Shown: positions 1-4,880, counted from the first letter of the stretch. The stretch is 6,197 nt of DNA from Nitrososphaerales archaeon TH526 (GCA_014523665.1 JAATVR010000092.1:1-6197); one strand, 5' to 3'. Notes: generated by a model from the sequence alone, not told the origin. Made by a program: numbers and translations.

Positions 1-222
1 GGTTAGTATTTGGTCTGTTGGTTTGTTGGCCTTTGACTCGTTGTCCATAAGTCTATCAAACTCTCCTGAAGTCATGTTTTCTATTTGGACCTCATATGTC
101 GAGTTAACTGCTATGGTGGATGCATACGTGTATTCATTTTCTGTGAGTGTCGCTAGCCCTGTACCTAGACATAGACCTAGCGCAATAAGAAGTGGCCCCG
201 TATAGTGTTGCCAGTCGGTCAT
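1..222 (-). CDS. Membrane-anchored or secreted protein, N-terminal part (runs off left edge)
   Basis: The minus strand is open from an ATG at 222 to the window edge, giving 74 residues without a stop. The product starts MTDWQHYTGPLLIALGLCLG, so residues 8-25 form one hydrophobic segment that could be a signal anchor. The following part is polar, with three possible N-glycosylation sites (NST, NMT, NES) and an acidic stretch, as expected for an extracytoplasmic domain. The gene lies 37 bp behind the stop of the broken gene at 260-758 on the same strand, so the two may once have been co-transcribed. A short AT-rich tract (TTAAAAAG, about 229-237) lies close to the start, too near for a standard TATA box. 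I do not recognise the family. The C-terminus lies outside the window, so function and length cannot be judged. Confidence 0.6.
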   Translation of the reverse strand, partial: MTDWQHYTGPLLIALGLCLGTGLATLTENEYTYASTIAVNSTYEVQIENMTSGEFDRLMDNESKANKPTDQILT

Positions 223-259
223 TTCTTACTTTTTAAGTAGACACTCTATGGTTTAAGTC

Positions 260-758
260 TTAATCATCCCATTCGTTACCATCGTAGTCTTCTAGCTTCT
301 GCTCTTTTTTCGATTTCTTTTTAGCATCACCAGGGTCCGCTTCTATGGCAGTCTTACTTCGGTCGGCTACAAACTTCACCATATGCCTGTCCATCTCCTC
401 GGAAACAGGTTTGCCGCGACCCTCTTAGTTTATTAGGATCTATTTTTGCCAAGGATTCGGGTCGACTAACAATTACCTTGAAGCCGTTATATTTAAGCCT
501 GTAAGAATGTAAGCGTAAAATACTATATAGGGTTCGTAAATTAAATGCGGTTGATTTAGGACGATCTTAGGTCATTTTTAGTTCATCTTGTCGCTGCGAG
601 TAAATCATAGCGCCATTCGAACTAGAATGATAATAAACACTTCCTCTTTATCTTGTGGTACTGCTACACTACAGTATAGCAGAGTAGTGTAGAACTAGTT
701 CTGATGGGATTTATACACATATAGAAGAACCGTAACCTTTGATTTTTACATTGTACAT
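260..758 (-). pseudogene. Decayed gene of unknown function, several frameshifts and stops
   Basis: Protein-like sequence on the minus strand is spread over three frames. A possible start is the ATG at 758 (MYNVKIKGYGSSI, stop at 711). A later segment (about 646-420) contains SSNGAMIYSQRQDELKMT, an in-frame TAA at 567-569, then DRPKSTAFNLRTLYSILRL and VIVSRPESLAKIDPNKLRG. A frameshift near 418 leads to GRGKPVSEEMDRHMVKF and a charged tail ending in YDGNEWDD and a TAA at 260. The last two pieces join naturally at 'KLRG/RGKP', so a single-base indel is the likely break. The lysine-rich, acidic-ending tail (KKKSKKEQKLEDYDG) suggests a soluble, perhaps nucleic-acid-associated protein, but I do not recognise the family. 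The join across 640-760 is uncertain. A perfect 9-bp hairpin lies in it at 664-692. Confidence 0.55.
664..692. repeat. Perfect 9-bp inverted repeat (hairpin) next to a 12-bp palindrome
   Basis: CTACACTAC at 664-672 pairs exactly with GTAGTGTAG at 684-692 across an 11-nt loop. The perfect 12-bp palindrome AGAACTAGTTCT (691-702) overlaps its right arm. Both sit inside the broken gene at 260-758, just where its reading frame is lost, so they may mark an insertion or deletion scar. A role as terminator is less likely because no T-run follows. Confidence 0.5.
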
Positions 759-774
759 AGCATAGTTCAATATA

Positions 775-840
775 CTATAAAAAAGGAGCAGGAATGAAAT
801 AGACAATTGCCACAACGACGACAACAATGAACGACCTGAC
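775..840 (-). pseudogene. C-terminal transmembrane fragment of a decayed protein
   Basis: Reading leftward from 840, the frame gives VRSFIVVVVVAIVYFIPAPF followed by Leu and a TAG at 775-777. It is a strongly hydrophobic stretch that could be a tail anchor. Upstream in the same frame, SDISRSLGW precedes a TAG at 841-843 and a TGA follows further up, so there is no usable start codon. It is best read as the end of a broken membrane protein, lying 17 bp from the possible start of the next broken gene. The hydrophobic run is striking, but this is only a fragment and could be chance. Confidence 0.3.
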
Positions 841-882
841 CTACCATCCTAATGAGCGACTTATGTCGCTGTAAAAATGCAG

Positions 883-1204
883 TCAAACAATTAACTTTTT
901 CTAACACAAAATTAAAATATTGTGATACATATAGTTCCTATTGAGGATAACGCTTATAGGTTAACTATCTGTCAATTCAGGGAAACTATGGTAAGGTGGT
1001 AAGTTGCAATAATTAGTATCAATAAATGGAATTGATTACTATTGCTTATATTAAAAAATTTTATGAGGAGGTACCCATATTGTCAAACTGAAAATAGAGT
1101 TATATTCAATAATCTGCCAAATCGTCGTCTAGTTTTGACTTTACCAAATACAAGTTAGACATTCACTACCTTCTGATAAGGTTATACTTTTATTCATATA
1201 GTGA
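883..1204. other. AT-rich stretch with no gene I can support
   Basis: No long frame is open on either strand. The best plus-strand frame is 31 codons (1063-1158, starting MRRYPYCQTENRV) and the best minus-strand one is shorter. GATAACGCTT at 947-956 matches 10 bases shared by the repeat copies at 1857 and 4409, so this may hold a very old remnant of that repeat, but the flanks do not align. Confidence 0.4.
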
Positions 1205-1342
1205 CTATTGGCTGTTAGCTGTATATATGATATTCGCATCGTGATCTCCTGGTCGACAACAATTACAATATGCAGTTTCACATTCGATAAGCGTCGAATG
1301 GCTGCATTTGGTACAACTGCATGGCATGTTGACTGTAGACAT
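1205..1342 (-). CDS. Small Cys-rich, probably zinc-binding protein (45 aa)
   Basis: The minus strand carries a complete 45-codon frame from ATG at 1342 to TAG at 1205. The product is dominated by cysteines: PCSCTKCSHS (residues 7-16) and IECETAYCNCCRPGDH (19-34), giving seven Cys plus two His. The CxCxxC and CxxxxCxCC spacing suggests a small metal-binding, treble-clef or ribbon-like protein; the metal and partner are unknown. From memory, Nitrososphaerales genomes encode similar short proteins ending in a CNCC..GDH pattern, but no search was possible. A TATA-like TATATAA (plus-strand 1354-1360) lies only about 15 bp before this ATG but 30 bp before the second ATG at 1327. A near-leaderless transcript would therefore favour a 40-residue product starting MPCSCTKC. 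The frame is intact although both neighbours are broken, which argues for selection. Confidence 0.6.
   Translation of the reverse strand: MSTVNMPCSCTKCSHSTLIECETAYCNCCRPGDHDANIIYTANSQ
1271..1306. repeat. Inverted repeat inside the Cys-rich gene
   Basis: CATTCGA (1281-1287) pairs perfectly with TCGAATG (1294-1300) across a 6-nt loop. TGCAG (1271-1275) pairs with CTGCA (1302-1306) outside it, with an uneven bulge. It lies wholly within the coding region, so it may simply reflect the codons, or it may fold in the mRNA. Confidence 0.4.
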
Positions 1343-1353
1343 GTCTCGCAAAG

Positions 1354-1360
1354 TATATAA
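1354..1360 (-). promoter_or_regulatory. Possible TATA box of the Cys-rich gene
   Basis: TTATATA on the minus strand is centred about 30 bp before the ATG at 1327 and 15 bp before that at 1342. Archaeal TATA boxes sit about 26 bp before the transcript start, so this element would place that start near 1331. Confidence 0.35.
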
Positions 1361-1518
1361 TAGTTGCACGAACACGAATTTTAGAACGAAAACTATTAAT
1401 ATGAATTAAGAATCTGAACTAGACTTGCCTTACAACATATAAGCTATAACTGATTATCAAACTCATAATCTTGTTAGCAGTTTTTGTGTTTACAATGTAA
1501 CAACAACAATAAAGCATT

Positions 1519-1549
1519 CGTTGTACGTAGATCTCTACGTGTGCACAAC
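1519..1549. repeat. Imperfect inverted repeat at the end of the 1535-1759 pseudogene
   Basis: ACGTAGA (1525-1531) and TCTACGT (1534-1540) form a perfect 7-bp stem with a 2-nt centre. GTTGT just outside on the left matches ACAAC on the right after a 4-nt bulge. The structure covers the stop codon of the minus-strand pseudogene and could be an old terminator hairpin or a protein-binding palindrome; the very short centre suits binding as double-stranded DNA. Confidence 0.45.
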
Positions 1550-1759
1550 ATCAATCTTGTCACCATATATGTCATATACTTTTCCTGTGGAAGGGTTAAT
1601 GTAATCCCAATCAGCCTTGCTTATATCTACTTTCTTAAATTTGCTCTTTTATATGAGTTACAGAAGATTCTAATTTTCAAAATATGATTCTGAATTAGGA
1701 CATATTGCTATACATCCAAGGCCATATTTATCGTAGAAAATTCCGGCATACAATATAAG
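1535..1759 (-). pseudogene. Decayed small gene of unknown function, two frameshifts
   Basis: The minus strand shows three consecutive protein-like segments in different frames. Reading leftward from 1759: LYAGIFYDKYGLGCIAICPN then SESYFEN, a shift near 1680 to KLESSVTHIKE, and a shift near 1645 to KKVDISKADWDYINPS then TGKVYDIYGDKIDVVHT ending at TAG 1535. Joined, they give a protein of roughly 70 residues. A TAA at 1760-1762 closes the frame upstream and no ATG is seen, so the start is lost or non-canonical. The plus-strand frame covering the same bases is a shadow. I do not recognise the family. An AT-rich TATA-like tract (1761-1770) lies immediately upstream, too close for the frame start used here. 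Confidence 0.5.
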
Positions 1760-1824
1760 TTATATATTTTTAATAGAAAAAGTTTCTTTAAGAAATATAC
1801 GAAGGTATGGGATAGGTAGAAGCG

Positions 1825-2101
1825 TTACTAGTTACTGATTGTCAAACTTCCTTTGTGATAACGCTTGCAATCTTGCGCTAATATGAGAACAAAACCCATC
1901 CAAAGTGCATTGTAGGTAGCACAAGGAAACAACCAATCATGAGGATTTGTTTAATGGTCCAGGTTGTCTTTGTTATTCTGGCATTAGTCTGTCACTACTA
2001 ATTCGCCTCTAGCAGCAGGCTCGGTCATAGCTGAAGATAAATATGATATAGAAAAGGTTGCGATTTCCCTTAATCTGTATCTCGTTGGTCGCTGTTCATA
2101 G
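1825..2101 (+). pseudogene. Decayed copy A of a repeated gene of unknown function
   Basis: The first 160 bp (1825-1986) align with 4375-4526 at high identity by eye. The segment has one extra base in CCTTTGTGATAACG and a 13-nt insertion at 1912-1924 relative to that copy. In the frame open in the other copy it reads DNACNLALI-stop-EQNPSKV, then after the insertion MRICLMVQVVFVILAL. Downstream, a frame open at 1988-2098 gives SVIAEDKYDIEKVAISLNLY and LVGRCS before TAG 2099-2101. That part resembles the open frame at 3859 (IEEDKYGLTEVMISLNPYLV). This is therefore the longest, most broken copy and joins the two halves seen separately elsewhere. It has stops and frameshifts and no usable start, and the function is unknown. 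Confidence 0.55.
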
Positions 2102-2216
2102 TGTCGTTAGTTTGGGTCATGTGATACGTGTGCTCTATACCTAATATCTACAATTTGCATAATTCAGAATACAAAATAGGAATCTATATATGCAATAACG
2201 TAAATTAATGGAATCT

Positions 2217-2224
2217 TTTATATA
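2217..2224 (+). promoter_or_regulatory. TATA box of the small secreted peptide gene
   Basis: TTTATATA is a near-ideal archaeal TATA box. Its centre lies 28 bp before the ATG at 2249, so transcription would begin at or just before that codon, giving a leaderless mRNA. The in-frame ATG at 2225 overlaps the region directly next to the box and would not be transcribed. This decides the start. Confidence 0.65.
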
Positions 2225-2248
2225 ATGTTCCTCAGTTATGCATCTTCG

Positions 2249-2479
2249 ATGAAGAACAACTATAAGATTGTTATAGTAGTAGCATTACTGACCACCCTAG
2301 CAGTAGTGCTAGGAGGAGTAAGTTCCACTATAACAGTTCATGCTGCCGACGCGAATGAGAAAGCAGACTCTCAATCAGAGAAAGATCATGTTCAGCAGGC
2401 TGACAAGACCTGTGAGAAAGAAGGTTATGATGGATATCTCGGAGAGAGCGGACAAGGAGATTGCGGCTATCTGAACTAA
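2249..2479 (+). CDS. Small secreted peptide with signal sequence (76 aa)
   Basis: The gene is complete from ATG 2249 to TAA 2477-2479. Residues 1-6 (MKNNYK) are basic, 7-24 form a hydrophobic core (IVIVVALLTTLAVVLGGV), and 'TVHA|ADA' at about 32/33 is a good signal-peptidase site. The mature part is about 44 residues, highly charged (EKADSQSEKDH) and carries only two cysteines, Cys55 and Cys72, that could form one disulfide around a Gly/Tyr-rich loop (EGYDGYLGESGQGDCGY). The protein is probably released to, or held at, the outer face of the membrane. An in-frame ATG at 2225 would add eight residues, but the TATA box position argues against it. A T-run follows within 20 bp of the stop. I do not recognise the family; small secreted orphans of this kind are frequent in Nitrososphaerales. 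Confidence 0.72.
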   Translation: MKNNYKIVIVVALLTTLAVVLGGVSSTITVHAADANEKADSQSEKDHVQQADKTCEKEGYDGYLGESGQGDCGYLN

Positions 2480-2486
2480 AACAATC

Positions 2487-2501
2487 CTTTCTTATTTTTT
2501 T
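2487..2501 (+). terminator. T-rich transcription terminator
   Basis: A pyrimidine tract CCTTTCTTATTTTTTT ends in seven T residues about 20 bp after the secreted-peptide stop. Archaeal RNA polymerase stops at such T-runs without needing a hairpin. Confidence 0.55.
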
Positions 2502-2511
2502 CTAAATTCAC

Positions 2512-2582
2512 CGTCAATGAATCTTTGTAATTTTGGCGATTATTGTTGTTCCATTACTAACTCCAATTGGACTCATACTCAA
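2512..2582 (+). other. Short hydrophobic frame, possible membrane-protein remnant
   Basis: In this intergenic stretch one plus-strand frame reads IFVILAIIVVPLLTPIGLIL before a stop, with a stop just upstream and no ATG. It looks like a single transmembrane helix and may be a remnant, but it is too short to be more than a suggestion. The rest of 2502-2668 shows nothing. Confidence 0.2.
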
Positions 2583-2668
2583 TTGATTCCAAGATTCTGA
2601 TGTCTGAAGTTTTCAAAGTGGTGGCGAGAATGGTGAGATTACTTCATACAAGGAGTGATTCACCCTAC

Positions 2669-2677
2669 AAATATATA
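2669..2677 (+). promoter_or_regulatory. TATA box of the cupredoxin gene
   Basis: AAATATATA is centred 30 bp before the ATG at 2703. The expected transcript start lies around 2699-2700, leaving a leader of only a few bases, as with the gene upstream. Confidence 0.6.
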
Positions 2678-2702
2678 CATAATCTACATAATGCCTTGAA
2701 TC

Positions 2703-3527
2703 ATGAAAAGTCCAGAATATACTGAAAAATCCAATCACATTCTATTCAGAATTTTGGTTTTAGCGGCAGCAGTTATGACAACCATAGCAGTTGGCATGAA
2801 TGTTCTTCCAGACGCCATTAAAGTGGAAGCGCAGCAAAACCAAGGCATCGATGCATCAAGTGTTTATGAAACTGAATCTATGGATTTAGGAACCAATATC
2901 AAGAATCTTGTAATCCTGATTCCCAATGAGGGCCACGAATCGCAGAATATTGGTGATCAGAGTTCAAACCAGAGGCTCATCAATCAGCCATATATTCCAC
3001 AAAGTGTGACAGTACCAAAGGGAACTACTATCGTATGGTTTAATGGTGATGTCGACCATGATCATAAAATTACTCTAACTGGACAAGGCAGCAACTCTAA
3101 CAATATGGTATTCGACAGTGATGTTTTTGCATATAATACAGCATCACAACCAGTTGTCATGAATAATACAGGTTCCTTCGGTTATTATCAAGCAGACGTG
3201 AACAATGAAGATACGGACTATGTCATGAACGGAACAATAAATGTAGTAGATCAGTCTGCCACCTCCCCTACCATTACGACAGGCAATACTAGTGCGAATA
3301 TAGATACAGTTGGAACATTGATGGTTCCGACAGAAGAACTTACAACACATACATCAGATTTAGAAAATGGAGGGCTATCTGTTATCAGTACACATAACTT
3401 CAATGATATAAGAAGTGGGGATTCACAGACACTCATAATTTGGGGAGCGTCTTCCTCTGGCACCAACTCGCTTGAAAGTATCGTTTCTGAACTGGAAGGG
3501 ATAACACCTACTCTGCCGTATAGTTGA
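2703..3527 (+). CDS. Secreted cupredoxin-like (plastocyanin-fold) protein lacking the copper Cys (274 aa)
   Basis: The gene is complete from ATG to TGA. Residues 13-34 are a hydrophobic export segment and 'VEA|QQ' at 43/44 is a likely cleavage site. Residues 96-183 carry a cupredoxin-like domain: PQSVTVPKGTTIVWFNGDVD, His119 and His121 in DHDHKI, then NTGSFGYYQADV and NGTINVV as the closing strands. Classical type-1 copper sites use His, Cys, His and Met. Here the expected Cys-x-x-His loop is replaced by YYQADVNNEDTDYVM with no Cys, and only Met175 could correspond. Copper binding is therefore doubtful or altered. A Thr/Ser-rich linker follows, then a tail of about 60 residues (TVGTLMVPTEELTTHTSDLE) unlike a second cupredoxin. 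The protein probably works outside the membrane, where thaumarchaea use many copper proteins. The TATA box and a downstream T-run make it a single-gene transcript. Confidence 0.78.
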   Translation: MKSPEYTEKSNHILFRILVLAAAVMTTIAVGMNVLPDAIKVEAQQNQGIDASSVYETESMDLGTNIKNLVILIPNEGHESQNIGDQSSNQRLINQPYIPQSVTVPKGTTIVWFNGDVDHDHKITLTGQGSNSNNMVFDSDVFAYNTASQPVVMNNTGSFGYYQADVNNEDTDYVMNGTINVVDQSATSPTITTGNTSANIDTVGTLMVPTEELTTHTSDLENGGLSVISTHNFNDIRSGDSQTLIIWGASSSGTNSLESIVSELEGITPTLPYS

Positions 3528-3540
3528 TCCCATTCCATTC

Positions 3541-3567
3541 TCCTTTTTTATTTATTTGTTTATTTTG
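3541..3567 (+). terminator. T-rich transcription terminator
   Basis: CC followed by six Ts and several more short T-runs starts 14 bp after the cupredoxin stop. No strong hairpin is seen, which fits archaeal T-run termination. Confidence 0.5.
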
Positions 3568-3635
3568 ATGCGAATCTTATCAGGTTGGGTTCGTTTTCTG
3601 AATATGCTACACCAAGGTCATAATGTAGTAAATAG

Positions 3636-3773
3636 AGTTCATTTTCGGTTCAGGATATCATTGCTGTTTTAGCATTTATTAAAAGAAAGCCTAAAACGAC
3701 CATGATGATCGTAATAGGTACGTTACCTTTTGCTGTAGGGTATTTCTTAACAAAGTACTTTACGTGTTGTTAG
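3636..3773 (+). pseudogene. Remnant of a membrane protein
   Basis: A frame of 45 codons without a start codon (TAG at 3633-3635 before it, TAG at 3771 after it) reads SVQDIIAVLAFIKRKPKT then TMMIVIGTLPFAVGYFLTKY. It contains two hydrophobic stretches around a basic KRKPK loop. In the next frame the sequence continues as LYVLLVIGILANQA before a stop at about 3809, so one frameshift near 3757 may have split a two- or three-helix protein. The first 35 bases (GGTTCAGGAT.TC..TGC.GTT..GCATT) also resemble copy C of the repeated gene around 4494-4523 (MVQDVPAVLAL), which may be distant homology or chance. Function is unknown. Confidence 0.35.
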
Positions 3774-3858
3774 TGATCGGGATTCTCGCAAATCAAGCGT
3801 AGGATTTTCTCAAAGACACACCTTAATAACGAATGTAGGTATGTTCTTCTGGCACTAG

Positions 3859-4002
3859 ATGTTTATCGAAGAAGATAAATATGGTTTAACTGAGGTTATG
3901 ATTTCCCTCAACCCATATTTAGTAAATGTGAATATAGTGAAACACGATCTGTTTACGAGAGCCATAAAATGTCATCTCCTCAAGCCCAACCAGAGCGGAT
4001 AG
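3859..4002 (+). pseudogene. Partial copy B of the repeated gene (C-terminal part)
   Basis: An ATG at 3859 opens a 47-codon frame: MFIEEDKYGLTEVMISLNPY then LVNVNIVKHDLFTRAIKCHL and a short tail. The first 20 residues match the end of copy A (IAEDKYDIEKVAISLNLYLV) at roughly 13 of 20 positions, and the DNA shares GAAGATAAATATG and GATTTCCCT. Just upstream, TTCTGGCACTAG (3848-3858) matches TTCTGGCATTAG in copy A, but the intervening segment is shorter here, so this copy has lost sequence. The last residues overlap the minus-strand pseudogene at 3980-4278, so the true homology probably ends near 3965. It may be an intact very short gene, but a truncated relic is more likely. Confidence 0.4.
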
Positions 4003-4278
4003 ATCCCAAAGAATACCCTGGAGGAGATAAAATAGAAGGCGTTTGGCACGCGTGTGCTGCATCTGGACTACGCACGGTAGTGTTGATTCCAGATTTTGCA
4101 CTTTCACCTCTATCAGAGGATCCATTCCCTGCTACAACACTGCTGCTATCATTTGCTCCTCCTCTTGTACTTACATCAGTGCTGTTGTCTGTTACAGCAA
4201 AGGTTGTACTGGCTGCAAAGATTGATACCATCAGCATGCCACAAATGCTGCTGTCATGGCTACTACAATGGTTTTCAT
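3980..4278 (-). pseudogene. Secreted low-complexity protein with frameshifted signal peptide
   Basis: On the minus strand an ATG at 4278 starts MKTIVVAMTAAFVAC and then hits TGA. One base shift later the sequence continues as GMLMVSIFAASTTFAVTDNS, which completes a good signal peptide (cleavage near 'TFA|VT'), and runs open to a TGA at 3980. The mature part is Ser/Asn/Gly/Asp-rich (TDVSTRGGANDSSSVVAGNG) and then less typical (SPDAAHACQTPSILSPPG). An ATG further upstream (4306) gives a longer uninterrupted frame, but its first residues (MTAYYLIDTNENHCSSHDSS) do not look like an export signal. I read the gene as recently broken by one indel at about 4235, within TTTGTGGCATGCTG. A plus-strand frame of the same length (3969-4295) covers the same bases and is probably a shadow. 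No family recognised. Confidence 0.45.
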
Positions 4279-4384
4279 TTGTATCAATAAGATAATACGC
4301 AGTCATGCCGCAAAAACTTCTCAGAAAGAAATGTCATATTTATTCTATCTAACATTTGATTAGAGTATTTGATAGCGGTACTAG

Positions 4385-4564
4385 TTAATTAGTATCAAAC
4401 TTCCTTTTGATAACGCTTGCGATCATGCGCTAGTACGAGAACAAAACCTATCCAAAGTCGATTGGAAACAACCACTCATGATGACTAGTTTGATGGTTCA
4501 GGATGTCCCTGCGGTTCTGGCATTAAGTTTAATGTTTAGATTGCTCTCTTATCAGAAGCACTGA
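4385..4564 (+). pseudogene. Partial copy C of the repeated gene (N-terminal and middle part)
   Basis: An open frame of 59 codons runs from just after a TAG (4382-4384) to TGA 4562-4564. It reads ISIKLPFDNACDHALVREQN, LSKVDWKQPLMMTSLMVQDV, then PAVLALSLMFRLLSYQKH. It looks like real protein sequence but has no start codon before Met at 4479. The region 4375-4526 aligns with copy A (1825-1986), which has frameshifts at two places where this copy stays in frame, so C preserves the ancestral reading frame better. The match ends just after GGCATTAAGT, and the frame stops 4 bp before the tandem 20-bp array. The array region therefore probably replaced the 3' half of the gene. The family is unknown to me. 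Confidence 0.45.
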
Positions 4565-4568
4565 TTTC

Positions 4569-4672
4569 TCAGTACGGCTTATAATGAGTCAGTACGGCTT
4601 ATAATGAGTCAGTACGGCTTATAATGAGTCAGTACGGCTTATAATGAGTCAGTACGGCTTATAATGAGTCAG
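4569..4672. repeat. Iteron-like array: five perfect tandem copies of a 20-bp unit
   Basis: The unit TCAGTACGGCTTATAATGAG is repeated five times without a single mismatch (4569-4668), followed by a partial TCAG. Twenty bases is close to two helical turns, so a protein bound to each unit would sit on the same face of the DNA. Each junction forms the small palindrome TGAGTCA, and each unit contains TTATAAT, close to an archaeal TATA box. Because 20 is not a multiple of 3, it is not coding. Exact identity amid otherwise decayed sequence implies recent expansion or active maintenance. Iterons next to a DNA-binding protein gene are typical of plasmid or virus replication origins and partition sites; an operator array for the regulator at 4870 is the other main reading. 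It lacks the spacer structure of a CRISPR. Confidence 0.9.
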
Positions 4673-4685
4673 CGTTTGTGCATAT

Positions 4686-4700
4686 AAGATAATTTATCTT
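4686..4700. promoter_or_regulatory. Perfect 15-bp palindrome over a TATA-like element (probable operator)
   Basis: AAGATAA T TTATCTT is an exact inverted repeat with 7-bp arms, lying between the array and the 4731 gene. It contains AATTTATC, a weak TATA box whose centre is 38 bp before the ATG at 4731, predicting a transcript start near 4719 and a leader of about 12 nt. A dimeric winged-helix protein such as the one encoded downstream could bind it and block TBP. This is inference from position and symmetry. Confidence 0.55.
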
Positions 4701-4730
4701 GTAACGTTCATATTCTTAGGAAAAACTGAA

Positions 4731-4880
4731 ATGAGAAATATTTATGTGAATGAAAGTAGCGACCCAATAATCGTAATTCCGTTGTCTACGACTGGTGGAA
4801 TAACACTGAATGCTGTCTGGAAACAGAGAAAGGATATGTGGTATGTAGTTGAACCAGGGAGTAAAAAGAATGTCATCTAA
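4731..4880 (+). CDS. Small protein of unknown function (49 aa), first gene of the regulator unit
   Basis: A complete frame runs from ATG 4731 to TAA 4878-4880. The product reads MRNIYVNESSDPIIVIPLST, TGGITLNAVWKQRKDMWYVV, EPGSKKNVI. It has no signal or membrane segment; alternating hydrophobic and polar residues with three aromatic residues in the second half suggest a small beta-rich fold. AGGA (4719-4722) sits 8 bp before the ATG and could be a weak Shine-Dalgarno site. The frame overlaps the start of the winged-helix gene by 11 bp, so the two are very likely co-transcribed and translationally coupled, as in a regulator with a small partner or an antidote-type pair. I do not recognise the family. 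The palindrome upstream would control both genes. Confidence 0.5.
   Translation: MRNIYVNESSDPIIVIPLSTTGGITLNAVWKQRKDMWYVVEPGSKKNVI
4856..4861 (+). promoter_or_regulatory. Shine-Dalgarno-like site deciding the regulator start
   Basis: AGGGAG lies 8 bp before the ATG at 4870, inside the end of the 4731 gene. This favours that ATG over the in-frame TTG at 4849, seven codons upstream. Confidence 0.45.

Noticed and set aside
23..205. Plus-strand frame of 60 residues
   Set aside because: It is antiparallel to the minus-strand frame 1-222, which has an ATG, a hydrophobic anchor and ordinary protein composition; the plus frame starts at a TTG.
922..993. GTG-started short frame with PIEDNAYRL as a further copy of the repeated gene
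   Set aside because: Only GATAACGCTT is shared with copies A and C; the flanking bases do not align.
1063..1158. 31-residue frame MRRYPYCQTENRV.. as a small zinc-ribbon gene
   Set aside because: Only one Cys, no TATA box at the right distance and no recognisable domain.
1484..1687. Plus-strand frame of 67 residues
   Set aside because: Low-complexity composition (NNNNK) and no promoter; the opposite strand shows the more convincing, though broken, protein at 1535-1759.
3251..3538. Minus-strand frames of 95 and 68 residues within 3144-3538
   Set aside because: They lie fully inside the intact cupredoxin gene, have no promoter and read as shadows.
3969..4295. Plus-strand frame of 108 residues starting MSSPQAQPERIDPKEYPGGD
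   Set aside because: The first part looks fairly protein-like, but the second half mirrors the Ser/Asn/Gly-rich reverse frame and the minus strand has a signal peptide. I treat it as a shadow, with doubt.
4569..4672. CRISPR array
   Set aside because: The 20-bp units are directly adjacent with no spacers and no cas genes are present.
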